A stretch of DNA of 50,628 nucleotides from Brumimicrobium sp040882265 (GCA_040882265.1 JBBEBO010000208.1:1-50628), one strand, 5' to 3'. Numbered from the stretch's first letter, positions 33,639 through 43,737 are shown. A program made the numbers and translations. The notes: generated from the sequence alone by a model not told the origin.

Positions 33639-34082
33639 ATGGATAAGAACATTGTTATACCAATTGGCGCAGATCATGCTGGATATGAGCTAAAACAAGA
33701 GATAATCGAACATTTTTCAAAGTTAGGGTATTCTTTTGAAGACTATGGTTGTCATTCAACAGAAAGTATAGATTATCCAGATTTTGGACATCCTGTTGCT
33801 AATCATGTTCAATCAAAAGAAGGTACGCTTGGAATAGTTATTTGTGGAAGTGGAAATGGAATAAACATGACCGTAAATAAACACCAAGGTATAAGAGGTG
33901 CTTTGTGTTGGAATAGTGAATTAGCAGAATTGGCAAGACAACACAACAATGCTAATATTTTATCACTTCCCGCGCGTTTTGTAGACAAATTAAATGCGTT
34001 TAAAATGGCTGAAGCTTTTTTAACAACCGACTTTGAAGGCGGTCGCCACGAAAGAAGGGTAAATAAAATAGCATGCTCATGA
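33639..34082 (+). CDS. rpiB: Ribose 5-phosphate isomerase B
   Basis: RpiB interconverts ribose 5-phosphate and ribulose 5-phosphate in the pentose phosphate pathway. The 147-residue protein has the LacAB/RpiB motifs IPIGADHAGYELKQ (5-18), the phosphate-binding DYPDFGHPVA, the catalytic Cys in GIVICGSGNGINMT, and GRHERRV near the end. Length is normal. Its last codons overlap the start of the M28 peptidase gene (ATGA), so the two are probably co-transcribed. Upstream is the AT-rich region. Confidence 0.94.
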   Translation: MDKNIVIPIGADHAGYELKQEIIEHFSKLGYSFEDYGCHSTESIDYPDFGHPVANHVQSKEGTLGIVICGSGNGINMTVNKHQGIRGALCWNSELAELARQHNNANILSLPARFVDKLNAFKMAEAFLTTDFEGGRHERRVNKIACS

Positions 34083-35539
34083 AAAAAATGCTTTTAATTC
34101 TAATCACCGCCCTTGTTTATAATACTGGTTTTTCCCAAACCTATGCGGAGCAATATGCTTTCTATATTGAGAAAGAAACGTTGAGTAAACATATCCATGT
34201 GTTGGCCTCTGATTCCTTGGAAGGTCGAGCAACGGGTTATACAGGACAGTTAAAAACGACTGATTACTTAATCAATGAATTTAAAGCAAACGGATTAGAA
34301 GGACCAGAAGGATACAGAGATATGCGCTTTCCTTACAAAGTTGTTGAAATATCACCTTCAGGATCAATTACTCTTAATAACAATGCTTTTTCCTATTATG
34401 AAAACTTTCTCTTTTTTGGAATAAAATCAACAGTCTCTTTTTCTAATAAAGAAGTGGTTTATATATCTAATGATGTAACAGAAGAGGTTGACGTAGAAGA
34501 TAAAATCGTTTTACTACAATCAAACGGAGAAGACTTTGATTATGAAAACTTACAGAAAAACACAAAAAAACATGTTGATCGAGGAGCAGCAGCAATCATT
34601 TATATGACACCTTTTTATGAACAGTTAAAAATGTATTTTGAAGACTATGCTTTTCATAAATCAATGACTTTATTGAAAGAGGATAAAAAATCAATCACAC
34701 CTTTAATAATTGCAGACACTAGTTTAATGAGAGCAGCAGGCTTTGAAGGAAGGTGGAAGCGTAAACTGAGTAAAGGAAAACCGATTAAAAAACCCGTTAT
34801 TCTTCCGAAATCTTCTATTCAGTTAAATACAGACACAAGCCACTTAAATACGCAAAATGTAGTCGCCTTTATTGAAGGAGGAGAACGAAAAGAGGAGGTG
34901 CTTGTGTTAACTGCACACATGGATCACTTAGGAGTTGAAGATGGAGAAGTTTTTAATGGTGCAGATGATAATGCAACAGGTACAGCGGCTTTGCTTGAAA
35001 TCGGAAAAGCTTTTCAGTTAGCTAAAAAAGACGGTCACACCTTAAAGAGAAGCTTGTTGATTATGCCTGTTTCTGGAGAAGAAAAAGGGCTCTTAGGATC
35101 TCAGTACTATTCAGAAAATCCAATTTTCCCGCTAGAAAAAACAATTGCAGATTTAAATATTGACATGATTGGCAGAACGGACGATCGTCACGATCACTCT
35201 AACTATGTTTATATCATTGGCTCAGACATGATCAGTCCAGACTTGCACAAGATCAATCAAGCAGCAAATGATAACTATGTAGGACTTGAACTAGATTACA
35301 CTTATAATACAGCAGATGATCCCAACCGATATTATTATCGTTCAGACCACTATAATTTCGCAAAACACGGTATTCCAAGTGTTTTTTATTTCAGTGGAGT
35401 GCATGAAGACTATCATAAATCGACAGATACTGTGGATAAAATCAATTTCGAAAAAGTGGAGACGGTTACGAAGCTTGTGTTTTTTACTGCTTGGGAGTTG
35501 TTGGATATGGAAGGGGGGTTAGTGACGAGTGACGAGTGA
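34079..35539 (+). CDS. M28-family metallopeptidase
   Basis: A secreted aminopeptidase-like zinc protease of 486 residues. A signal peptide (MKKMLLILITALVYNTGFSQ) is followed by a PA-like region (about residues 110-240) inserted before the M28 core. Zinc ligands are visible in TAHMDHLG, NGADDNATGTAAL, VSGEEKGLLGS, DMIGR and SGVHEDYHKSTDT. I chose the ATG at 34079, which overlaps the rpiB stop codon; an ATG at 34073 adds two residues. The last six residues (LVTSDE) are encoded by the inverted repeat that follows, so the C-terminus may have been altered by that repeat. Confidence 0.9.
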   Translation: MKKMLLILITALVYNTGFSQTYAEQYAFYIEKETLSKHIHVLASDSLEGRATGYTGQLKTTDYLINEFKANGLEGPEGYRDMRFPYKVVEISPSGSITLNNNAFSYYENFLFFGIKSTVSFSNKEVVYISNDVTEEVDVEDKIVLLQSNGEDFDYENLQKNTKKHVDRGAAAIIYMTPFYEQLKMYFEDYAFHKSMTLLKEDKKSITPLIIADTSLMRAAGFEGRWKRKLSKGKPIKKPVILPKSSIQLNTDTSHLNTQNVVAFIEGGERKEEVLVLTAHMDHLGVEDGEVFNGADDNATGTAALLEIGKAFQLAKKDGHTLKRSLLIMPVSGEEKGLLGSQYYSENPIFPLEKTIADLNIDMIGRTDDRHDHSNYVYIIGSDMISPDLHKINQAANDNYVGLELDYTYNTADDPNRYYYRSDHYNFAKHGIPSVFYFSGVHEDYHKSTDTVDKINFEKVETVTKLVFFTAWELLDMEGGLVTSDE

Positions 35540-35708
35540 TATCGTTCGCAGAGCTTACTTAGTGACGAATATTGACACGTGAGAACATTCAGATAAGCAA
35601 ATTATATAATTTTTTCGGCTGAAGTATATTTCCCAATCTTTTTTAACGCCCTAAAATTAGTCACTAAACCTCGCTTGCGAGGTGATGTCACTCGTCACTC
35701 GTCACTAA
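35519..35708. repeat. 21-bp perfect inverted repeat around a 148-bp spacer
   Basis: TTAGTGACGAGTGACGAGTG (35519-35538, plus one base) recurs as its exact reverse complement at 35688-35708. Each arm is itself a tandem of AGTGACG units. A hairpin CCTCGC-TT-GCGAGG lies at 35669-35682. The element lies between the convergent M28 peptidase and rnr genes and includes the peptidase stop codon. Confidence 0.85.
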
Positions 35709-35712
35709 AAAA

Positions 35713-37869
35713 CTAAAACTCATAAACCTCCAAATCAATCTGCTTCTTAGCCAAATCAACACCAACAACTTGAACTTTAACTTTATCTCCAAAATTATAG
35801 ACGTTTTCTTTATTTCTACCTACAATTTTAAATTTGTCGTTGTCGAAATGATAATGGTCTCCCGGAAGGGATTGCATATTAATCATTCCTTCACAGTGGT
35901 TTTCATCGATGCGAACAAACATACCAAAATCAGCTAACCCTGAGACTGTTGCTTCGTAAATTTCTCCCACTTTATCTTGTATAAATTTAACTTGGAAGAA
36001 CTTATTTGATTCGCGTTCTGCATCGATTGCTTTTCGCTCTTGAGCAGAAATGTGCTTACAAATATCATTTAGTTTATTTCCATAATTCACCTGTTTTTTA
36101 TTGAGTTTGTCCATCATAATTCGGTGAACAACTAAATCGGCATAACGACGAATAGGAGAAGTAAAGTGCGTATAATGTTCAAACGCTAAACCGTAGTGTC
36201 CGATATTCACCGTTTCATACGAAGCTTTAGCCATTGAGCGAATCGCCATGGATTGAATTAAATCGTATTCTGGTGTTTCTCTAATTTTATCCAATAAACC
36301 ATTGATTTTATGGGATACATCATCCATGTTTTTAAAATTCAGTTCGTAACCAAACTTATCAATAAAAACACCGAACGTATGGATTTTTTCAGCATCTGGT
36401 TTGTCGTGACAACGGTACACAAAGTTTGTATCAGAATGTCCTTTATCTCCTGGAAGTTTTCCACCAAAAATTGCCGCTCTTTTGTTGGCGAGCAACATAA
36501 ACTCTTCAATTAGCTTATTCGCATCTTTCGAAGTTTTACTTACAACTTCGATTGGATCACCTTGCTCATTTAAAATAAAGCTGGTTTCGACTGATTCGAT
36601 GGATAAAGCGCCATTTGCAAGCCGTTTTTTACGGATCTTTTTAGCTATTCTATCAAGCGTTAATATTGGTTTTTCTAGCGGGTTACTTTTTTTACCTTCA
36701 ATGATTTCTTGTGCATCTTCATAAGCAAAACGCTTATCACTGTGAATTACAGCTTTTCCAAACCACTCATCGTAGACTTTTCCGTTGTCATCAATTTCAA
36801 AAACCCCAGAAAACGTGTATTTATCTTCGTTTGGGCGTAATGAACAAGCAATATTCGAAAGCTGTTCGGGTAACATTGGAATAACTCGATCTTCTAAATA
36901 AACAGAGTTTCCTCTTTTTAAAGCTTCATCATCCATTGCTGTTCCCGGTCGAACATAATGACTTACATCCGCAATATGAATTCCCACTTGGTAGTGACCA
37001 TTTTCCAAAACCTCAAAAGACAGCGCATCATCAAAATCTTTTGCATCGAAGGGGTCAATTGTGAATGTTGTAACATCACGCATGTCTCTACGACGCTTGA
37101 TTTCTTCTTCGTCGAGCTCAATTCCAACACCTTCCGCTTCGTCAATAACAGCTTGGGGAAATTTAATTTCAAATTCATTTTTTAGAAGAATCGACAACAT
37201 TTCGGTGTCGTTGTTTCCTGGGCTGCCTAAAACCTCTAAAACTTCACCGAAAGGATTGTCTACTCCTTTAGGCCAAGAAGTCATTTTAGCGATTACTTTT
37301 TGACCGTCTTTACCACCGTTCAGTTTTTCTAATGGAATATAGAGGTCGACATTCATTTTATTGTTGTCGGGAAGTAAAAAAGCAAATTTATCTTTTACTT
37401 CTAGCGTTCCTACAAACTGTGTTGTTTTTCTTTCTACAATTTTAACAACCTTACCTTCCGTTTTCTGTTTTCTTTTGTTGATGACTTCAATTTCAACGCT
37501 ATCTCCATGGAGCGCATTCATCATGTTGTTTGGAGCGATAAAAACATCTTTATCTTCACCTTCAATCATCACGTATCCAGCACCTCTAGAAGTTCCGTCT
37601 ATTACACCAACATAACTGTTTTTATGATCTAGGTTCAATACAAAAGAGCCGCGTTGAAATTCATTTAAAAAACCTTCATTTTTAAGGCTGTTTAGTAAAT
37701 TTAAAACGAGTTTTCTGGTATTACCATCTGTGATTTTAAGCTTTGCACTAATTTGTTTGTAGTTAAAACTATCTTCAGGATATTTTTGAAAAAACACGCG
37801 TATTGCAGACTGTAGTCCCTTCTTGTCGTTTCCTTTTTTCCCTTTGTTTTTATGTTTATTTCTTGACAT
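35713..37869 (-). CDS. rnr: Ribonuclease R
   Basis: RNase R is a processive 3'-5' exoribonuclease that degrades structured RNA and takes part in rRNA quality control. The 718-residue protein has a basic N-terminus (MSRNKHKNKGKKG), a winged-helix-like region, cold-shock domains, the RNB catalytic domain with TIDPFDAKDFDDALSFE (conserved Asp cluster), and HFTSPIRRYADLVVHR. A C-terminal S1 domain follows (GEIYEATVSGLADFGMFVRI). I chose the ATG at 37869; the frame is open to 37926 but the extra residues are hydrophobic and off-family. It is monocistronic. Confidence 0.95.
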   Translation of the reverse strand: MSRNKHKNKGKKGNDKKGLQSAIRVFFQKYPEDSFNYKQISAKLKITDGNTRKLVLNLLNSLKNEGFLNEFQRGSFVLNLDHKNSYVGVIDGTSRGAGYVMIEGEDKDVFIAPNNMMNALHGDSVEIEVINKRKQKTEGKVVKIVERKTTQFVGTLEVKDKFAFLLPDNNKMNVDLYIPLEKLNGGKDGQKVIAKMTSWPKGVDNPFGEVLEVLGSPGNNDTEMLSILLKNEFEIKFPQAVIDEAEGVGIELDEEEIKRRRDMRDVTTFTIDPFDAKDFDDALSFEVLENGHYQVGIHIADVSHYVRPGTAMDDEALKRGNSVYLEDRVIPMLPEQLSNIACSLRPNEDKYTFSGVFEIDDNGKVYDEWFGKAVIHSDKRFAYEDAQEIIEGKKSNPLEKPILTLDRIAKKIRKKRLANGALSIESVETSFILNEQGDPIEVVSKTSKDANKLIEEFMLLANKRAAIFGGKLPGDKGHSDTNFVYRCHDKPDAEKIHTFGVFIDKFGYELNFKNMDDVSHKINGLLDKIRETPEYDLIQSMAIRSMAKASYETVNIGHYGLAFEHYTHFTSPIRRYADLVVHRIMMDKLNKKQVNYGNKLNDICKHISAQERKAIDAERESNKFFQVKFIQDKVGEIYEATVSGLADFGMFVRIDENHCEGMINMQSLPGDHYHFDNDKFKIVGRNKENVYNFGDKVKVQVVGVDLAKKQIDLEVYEF

Positions 37870-38093
37870 TCGTTTGATAAAAAAAATTTTCCTTAAAGAT
37901 AATCGAAATAAATTGGTCACAAACAATTGTAGTGTTATGGTTTTGATATAATAAAGGATTATTTGCTTTGACTGTTAAACCCAAGCTTTTACCGGTTTTG
38001 TAAAAACTATCTGCGGACATGTGACGAGCAACTCTTAGGGTTGTCAGTTCCGGCAGTAATAAAGTGAATTAAAATACTTAGCTATATAAAACA

Positions 38094-38173
38094 GCAAAAG
38101 AGAAAACGGGCGTTCTCTCTTTTGCTAACTAACACTACTACTTATGAAACCTAACTACTACTTGTTTATATAA
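38094..38173 (+). other. Hairpin plus mini-ORF, copy 1
   Basis: A hairpin with stem GCAAAAGAGA/TCTCTTTTGC and loop containing ACGGGCG (38094-38125) is followed by TAACTAACACTACTACTTAT and then ATGAAACCTAAC. The ATG at 38144 opens a nine-codon frame, MKPNYYLFI. The same layout recurs at 38324. No longer gene is present. Confidence 0.6.
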
Positions 38174-38323
38174 CACCAAACAAATAGATTTGTTACATTG
38201 AACATGTCAATAAATGTTAAATGTGTTTTAAATCAAAATATGCAGTAATTTTATTATTGAAAAACAAGCAATTAGGTTGTTGCTTTTAAAAACAAAAAAA
38301 CAAATTTTTTTATAAGTAAAAAC

Positions 38324-38441
38324 AAAAAGGAGAGAACGGGCGTCCTCTCCTTTTTAACTAACACTACTACTTATGAAACCTAACACTTATATAACTATCA
38401 AATGTTTGATTTGTTTTGTTGTACTTCTTAAGATATGTTAA
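38324..38441 (+). other. Hairpin plus mini-ORF, copy 2
   Basis: A hairpin with stem AAAAAGGAGAG/CTCTCCTTTTT and loop ACGGGCGTC-like (38324-38355) is followed by AACTAACACTACTACTTATG and the same first codons as copy 1. The 22-codon frame (38373-38441) reads MKPNTYITIKCLICFVVLLK and two more residues, resembling a signal-peptide start. The region 37870-38675 otherwise holds no gene that I can support. Confidence 0.6.
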
Positions 38442-38628
38442 AGTTTAAAAAGAATATAATATTGAATTTCCATACATTTTGACTACGTAGCGTATGGTTT
38501 AAGGTTCAAAAGCTCAGGATTTTGTTGGGCGTATCTGCAACACTACGTTGGGTAGGATAGGTTTCTTTAAGAAATAAATTTTAGCTAATAATATTCGTTT
38601 AGTGAAATGTTTTGGTGATAGAATAAAA

Positions 38629-38654
38629 AAAGGGAGCTAATTAAAGCTCCCTTA
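38629..38654 (-). terminator. Terminator of the T9SS protein gene
   Basis: On the minus strand GGGAGCT-TTAATT-AGCTCCC is followed by a run of T. It starts 21 bases after the stop codon of the gene at 38676. Confidence 0.85.
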
Positions 38655-38675
38655 TAAATATAGTATTAAGTAATC

Positions 38676-40682
38676 TTATTTACCAACGACAAACTTATTC
38701 GTAACTTTTATATCCTTAGAGACTAAAGTATATGTGTACATTCCGTTTGATAGATTTGAAGTATTTATCTTCATTTTATGAGAACCAGCAAGTTGATTGG
38801 TTTCTTCAGACTTATATACAACCTTACCAGTTAAATCACGTACTTCTAAAGAAACAGGTGACTCTGATTTCAAACTATAAGAAACAGTTGCACTTTCTGA
38901 AGTTGGGTTAGGATAAAGCTTTACAGAATTTTTTTCAAACTCTTCATCGCTAACATTTAATGATTCATCAAGATTTAATGCCATATTTGCTTCTTCATCA
39001 TATACGAACCAACCTACATTACCCCCTGTAGCAAAAGGACCCTCCATTCTTGCCGAGTTATCATCATCGAAAGGTGTTCCCCAATAAAAGAAATGCGTAT
39101 CTTCACCACCAAAATGACTAAAAGCAATTACGTAATTCGTGTTTGCTTGCATAGTGAATGGACCTGAAGCTGCAGATCCTTCTTTCGGTTGGTGTAAATT
39201 ATAAATAGATCTATTGCCATTTGAGCTTAATCTATCTGAAGTAACCTCAAACTCATACGGTCCTTCAATAAAGTTAAACTGCCAGCTAGACATATCATGC
39301 TCATATATATAAATATCTAATTGCTCACCTTCTGTCGTAGGTGAATTCTGATAGCCTGGATGACCAGCCAATTCAACCCCGTGAAGTGTAACGTCTTCAT
39401 CAAACATATAAACATTTCCAAACTTCATTTCAGTAGATGTACCTTGAGTTTGAGAGAAAGAATTACCAGGACTTTCTCCAGCTAAAGTCATATCTTTGTT
39501 GTATGTTGCATATGTATTATCAGTAATACTTAACGATCTAGTTTTAATATTATTTGTCTCATCTTCATCAGTTTCAGCTAACAATATCTCATACTCAACT
39601 TCATAATCACCAGTTGCTATTGTGCTTAAATCAATACCTGTATCAAAAGTAATTGTGTCAGTAGAACCAGAAAAATTGTTTGCTAGTACACCACCTGTTG
39701 CTGTTTCTAAAACGGTTGCGCCATCCATTATTGAAACTTTAAGTTCAATATTTGAAGGAGTTTGAATACCATTATTTATGATTTTAGCTTGTGCAACAAA
39801 GTCACCTCCAATAGATGTTGGCACTTCAGATACTTCAAAGTCAGTAACAATGTCGCCTGTCCATGCTTTATCTACAATAAGGTCATAAGGAGGCGTTTCA
39901 TAAATTTTCAAGTCATCTAAATCCCAAAAATAATGTGTGTTGAATTGAAACCCACCATCAGGGTAATCGTGTTGAACATCTCCAACCCATCTAAACTCTA
40001 ATACAACTTCATCATTTTGAGTTGGGTCAACGTCTAACTCTCCAGACAAGTCAACAGTCCATGGAAGAGGAGAGGAGAGAGAGCTTGTATTTACGTTTCT
40101 TGAAACACCGAAATCAATTAAAATAGGAGCTCCAAACGATGTTCCACCATCTGTAGAGACAGAAATAGCCCAAGGAAACTCGTCAGGGTGACAACAGAAC
40201 ATAGATGCGGTAATAAATGATAGCTTTAGATTGTTATCAGGTGATCCTGATAAATCAATAACTGGTGTTCTAATTGCACCATTTACATCAGTAGTTGCAA
40301 AACCAGCCGCTTCGTTGGTTACATTATCGTAAGAATTCCATCTCATGTATCTTCCATTCATACCAGTTGGGTTGCCTATAGGAGGGTTTGCAGCATTTGT
40401 TTGAGACCAATAGTCTCCTTCAGCACCATCCAATGTATAATCTCCATTAGTAGTTGAAAAAGCAATTGGTGCTGTTCCGTTTGTAGCACCAGTAAAATCT
40501 TCTTCCCAAACAACGTTCAAGGCTTTGTTGGCATTACTAGGCTTATACTTTGTAACATTTATCAATTGACCTTGATATTCACCCATTGGTCCTGGGGTTC
40601 CAAAGTTGTAATATTCTGATTGACCAAATGCAAACCCTAGACTCAGAGTTAATGCAGATAGTAGAGTAACTTTTCTTTTCAT
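38676..40682 (-). CDS. T9SS-exported protein of unknown function
   Basis: A 668-residue secreted protein. A signal peptide (MKRKVTLLSALTLSLGFAFG) precedes a jelly-roll-like, MAM/laminin-G-style beta-rich domain (about residues 55-260). A CARDB-like region follows (about 275-390: DFVAQAKIINNGIQTPSNIE). Then comes another beta-rich segment with HFFYWGTPFDDD. The last ~75 residues, from KLYPNPTSESATV to NKFVVGK, are a typical type A T9SS sorting domain, so it is expected to cross the outer membrane. No catalytic site is seen; adhesion or cell-surface structure is plausible. A -7 element and a strong terminator delimit it as a single-gene unit. Confidence 0.85.
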   Translation of the reverse strand: MKRKVTLLSALTLSLGFAFGQSEYYNFGTPGPMGEYQGQLINVTKYKPSNANKALNVVWEEDFTGATNGTAPIAFSTTNGDYTLDGAEGDYWSQTNAANPPIGNPTGMNGRYMRWNSYDNVTNEAAGFATTDVNGAIRTPVIDLSGSPDNNLKLSFITASMFCCHPDEFPWAISVSTDGGTSFGAPILIDFGVSRNVNTSSLSSPLPWTVDLSGELDVDPTQNDEVVLEFRWVGDVQHDYPDGGFQFNTHYFWDLDDLKIYETPPYDLIVDKAWTGDIVTDFEVSEVPTSIGGDFVAQAKIINNGIQTPSNIELKVSIMDGATVLETATGGVLANNFSGSTDTITFDTGIDLSTIATGDYEVEYEILLAETDEDETNNIKTRSLSITDNTYATYNKDMTLAGESPGNSFSQTQGTSTEMKFGNVYMFDEDVTLHGVELAGHPGYQNSPTTEGEQLDIYIYEHDMSSWQFNFIEGPYEFEVTSDRLSSNGNRSIYNLHQPKEGSAASGPFTMQANTNYVIAFSHFGGEDTHFFYWGTPFDDDNSARMEGPFATGGNVGWFVYDEEANMALNLDESLNVSDEEFEKNSVKLYPNPTSESATVSYSLKSESPVSLEVRDLTGKVVYKSEETNQLAGSHKMKINTSNLSNGMYTYTLVSKDIKVTNKFVVGK

Positions 40683-40721
40683 AATCTAAATTTTACTTAT
40701 TATTAATAATAATTTCCAAAG

Positions 40722-40729
40722 CAAATATA
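40722..40729 (-). promoter_or_regulatory. -7 promoter element (TATATTTG) for the T9SS protein gene
   Basis: On the minus strand TATATTTG fits TAnnTTTG and lies 40 bases before the ATG. Confidence 0.5.
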
Positions 40730-40842
40730 TAAAAAATTAAAAGTAATTTGCTTCTTTAGTTATTTTAGACGAATAAAATATGAAAAAGGTTGGATTAACA
40801 CTTATATTTAAACAATAATTTTTACTAAAATCATTAATAATA

Positions 40843-43674
40843 ATGATAGATCATTTATTTACTAAAACAATGCTTTTCACTTTAGTTGTTTTTATTTCAA
40901 ATACGAGCTACAGTCAAAAAAAGCAACTTGACCATACAGTCTATAATGACTGGAGGTCACTGAAGAACCAAAATATTTCAAGCAATGGGAATTACATAAG
41001 TTATGAAATTAATCCACACGAAGGTGATGGGTTTTTATATATCTATAACTCATCTAAAAGTAAAACAGACTCCTTTCCAAGAGGAAGCAATGCACAAATA
41101 AGTCATTACGAAGACATCTTAGCGTTTTTGATAAAACCAGGTTTTGATACAATTAGAAAATTGAAGCTTGATGAAGTAAAAAAGGAAAAATGGGTAAAAG
41201 ATTCACTGGGAATTTATTTTACTAAACAAGACAGCTTGGTTAAAATCCCAAACGTTGTTTCTTATAAAATTCCTCAAGAAGGAAAGTGGTTAGCTTATAG
41301 TTTGATTTCAGACTCAATAAAAAAACAAAATATAAAGGAAAAGAAATGGTTTCAATTCTTTAAAAAGAAAACTAAAAAAGAGAAAACAGAGAGCAAAGGA
41401 AACCAGTTGATGCTGTACAACACCGAAACGTTTAAAAAAGATTCAATTGTAAACGTTACAGATTATGAATTTAATAAACAGGGAAGTCACTTATTTTATA
41501 TAACGCAAAAAACGATTGACAAAAAAGATAGTTTTCAGATAAGCATGTTAGACTTGAAGAAGCACAAAAAAATCAACTTAGAAGGAAGCTTTACAGACGT
41601 TAAAAATCATAGTTTCAGTAAAAAAGGAACACAGTTGGCTTTTTTGGCTTCAAAAGATACAGTAAAAGAAAACAAAAACTATGAACTGTACCATTGGAAT
41701 TTGAAAGAGAGTCTTCCTGTTATGTTGGTTGATACAAACAGAAGCGAATTGAATATGAGTCTGAGACTTAGTACAAATCAAAAGCCTTATTTTTCTTTGG
41801 ACGATTCTAAATTATACATTGGACTTGAAGAAAAACCTAAAAAAATAGAAGAAGACTCTCTTTTGGAATCTGAAAAAGCAAAACTAGACGTTTGGCATTA
41901 CAAAGACAAAAGGTTGCAACCTCAACAAAAAAAGGAATTAAAAAAAGACAAAAAGGAAAGTTTTTTAAGTGTTATTCATTTAAAAAGCAATGAACTTGTT
42001 CAGCTTGGAAGCGACACTTTAAAGGTGGTTTCGTTAGATCAGGGAAATTGTAGTTTTGCTACTGGAATTTCAAACGAACAATATAAGCAAACGTATAACT
42101 GGACTTTTCCTTGGCCTAGAGATTATTATAAAATTAACCTTCAAACTGGAGTGGCTACTAACATCAAATCAAATGTTAGTTATGGTATGGGACTTTCTCC
42201 CGATGGTAAATACTTTATCTACTTTGATCCAAAAGAAAAAGAATATATTTCTATCAACACAGATACAGATGAAGTGTTTTGTGTTTCTTGTCTAAATAAA
42301 GATTCAATCAATTGGCAACGAGATATAAATGGAATGCCTCATGATGCTGGAGCTTATAGAATTGCTGGATATACAAAGTCTAATAAGTCTTTGATTTTAC
42401 ATTCAGAATTTGATGTTTGGGAGTTTAATTTTGAAAATAAAACGCTGCGTTCATTAACAAAAAAACGGGGAGAACAAACAAATACGGAACTTCGGTTACG
42501 TCGATGGAATTACGATAGTACTTACATTGACTTAAATGATGTTTATATTCAAGGTTACAACAAAGATACGAAGGACGAAAGTATTTATGGTTACACTATT
42601 CACGGAAATCATTCGCATATAACTCCTTTAAAGAATACGCCGCATAAGTTATTGTCTATTCAAAAGGCGAAGGAAAGCACAAAAGTTATTTATAGAAAAA
42701 TGAATGTAAGTGAATATCCAGACCTGTACCTTACCAATGTGAATTTTGATTATGAAGAAAAAATTTCCACAACGAATCCACAGCAATCAGATTATATTTG
42801 GCCAACAGTTGAAAAAATTGAATGGACTTCTTACAAGGGTAAAGAACTGGAAGGGTTAATTTATAAACCAGAAGACTTTGATTCTACTAAGTCATATCCG
42901 ATGATTGTTTATTTCTATGAATTGTACAATGATCGCTATAACATCCATTATATTCCTAAACCAACGGCGTCAATAATTTACCCAACAGAATACACATCTG
43001 CGGGTTATGTTGTGTTTATTCCCGACGTTCGATACAGAGAAGGTCATCCAGCAAAGGGGGCGTATGATTGCATCATGAGTGGAACTGATGAGGTGTTGAA
43101 AAAGTATAAAAACATCGACAGTACACGAATGGGTCTACAAGGTCAATCGTGGGGAGGTTACCAAACAGCTCAATTAATCACAATGACAAACAGGTATAAA
43201 GCTGCAATGGCTGGCGCCCCTGTAAGTAACATGTTTTCAGCTTATGGAGGAATTCGTTGGGGAAGTGGTTACAATAGACAGTTTCAATACGAAAAAACAC
43301 AGAGTAGAATAGGTAAGACAATTTGGGAAGCACCAGATCTTTACATCGAAAACTCACCATTATTTGGAATTCCTCAAATCGAAACACCACTCTTAATTAT
43401 GCACAACGATGGAGATGGTGCTGTACCTTGGTATCAAGGAATTGAAATGTTTGTTGGTATGAAAAGACTTGGAAAGCCAGTTTGGATGCTCAATTATAAC
43501 GGAGATGAACACAACTTAATGAAAAATGCAAACCGCATAGACTTAAGTATTCGAATGCGTCAGTTTTTTGATCATTACCTACAGAATCAACCAGCTCCTA
43601 AATGGTTAATTGAAGGTGTCCCTGCAATAGAAAAAGGAGATGATTACGGGCTTGAGGAATATAACGAAGAATGA
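40843..43674 (+). CDS. S9-family (prolyl oligopeptidase-like) serine peptidase
   Basis: A 943-residue exported peptidase. A signal peptide ends at about residue 25 (FISNTSYSQ). A long beta-propeller-like region fills most of the N-terminal part, with a Lys/Glu-rich insert at about 330-380. The alpha/beta-hydrolase domain is at the C-terminus, with nucleophile Ser769 in GLQGQSWGGYQT, the Asp in MHNDGDGAVPW (about residue 853), and the His in NGDEHNL (about 888). It probably cleaves oligopeptides in the periplasm. An ATG nine codons downstream is an alternative start. It is followed by metG after 63 bases, with its own promoter motif. Confidence 0.92.
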   Translation: MIDHLFTKTMLFTLVVFISNTSYSQKKQLDHTVYNDWRSLKNQNISSNGNYISYEINPHEGDGFLYIYNSSKSKTDSFPRGSNAQISHYEDILAFLIKPGFDTIRKLKLDEVKKEKWVKDSLGIYFTKQDSLVKIPNVVSYKIPQEGKWLAYSLISDSIKKQNIKEKKWFQFFKKKTKKEKTESKGNQLMLYNTETFKKDSIVNVTDYEFNKQGSHLFYITQKTIDKKDSFQISMLDLKKHKKINLEGSFTDVKNHSFSKKGTQLAFLASKDTVKENKNYELYHWNLKESLPVMLVDTNRSELNMSLRLSTNQKPYFSLDDSKLYIGLEEKPKKIEEDSLLESEKAKLDVWHYKDKRLQPQQKKELKKDKKESFLSVIHLKSNELVQLGSDTLKVVSLDQGNCSFATGISNEQYKQTYNWTFPWPRDYYKINLQTGVATNIKSNVSYGMGLSPDGKYFIYFDPKEKEYISINTDTDEVFCVSCLNKDSINWQRDINGMPHDAGAYRIAGYTKSNKSLILHSEFDVWEFNFENKTLRSLTKKRGEQTNTELRLRRWNYDSTYIDLNDVYIQGYNKDTKDESIYGYTIHGNHSHITPLKNTPHKLLSIQKAKESTKVIYRKMNVSEYPDLYLTNVNFDYEEKISTTNPQQSDYIWPTVEKIEWTSYKGKELEGLIYKPEDFDSTKSYPMIVYFYELYNDRYNIHYIPKPTASIIYPTEYTSAGYVVFIPDVRYREGHPAKGAYDCIMSGTDEVLKKYKNIDSTRMGLQGQSWGGYQTAQLITMTNRYKAAMAGAPVSNMFSAYGGIRWGSGYNRQFQYEKTQSRIGKTIWEAPDLYIENSPLFGIPQIETPLLIMHNDGDGAVPWYQGIEMFVGMKRLGKPVWMLNYNGDEHNLMKNANRIDLSIRMRQFFDHYLQNQPAPKWLIEGVPAIEKGDDYGLEEYNEE

Positions 43675-43707
43675 TGCTGTGGATGTTTATCAATCGTTCC
43701 TTTCCAT

Positions 43708-43715
43708 TATCTTTG
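43708..43715 (+). promoter_or_regulatory. -7 promoter element (TATCTTTG) for metG
   Basis: TATCTTTG matches TAnnTTTG and ends 22 bases before the metG ATG. Confidence 0.6.
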
Positions 43716-43737
43716 TGCTTTTGAAAACTGTAGAGTA

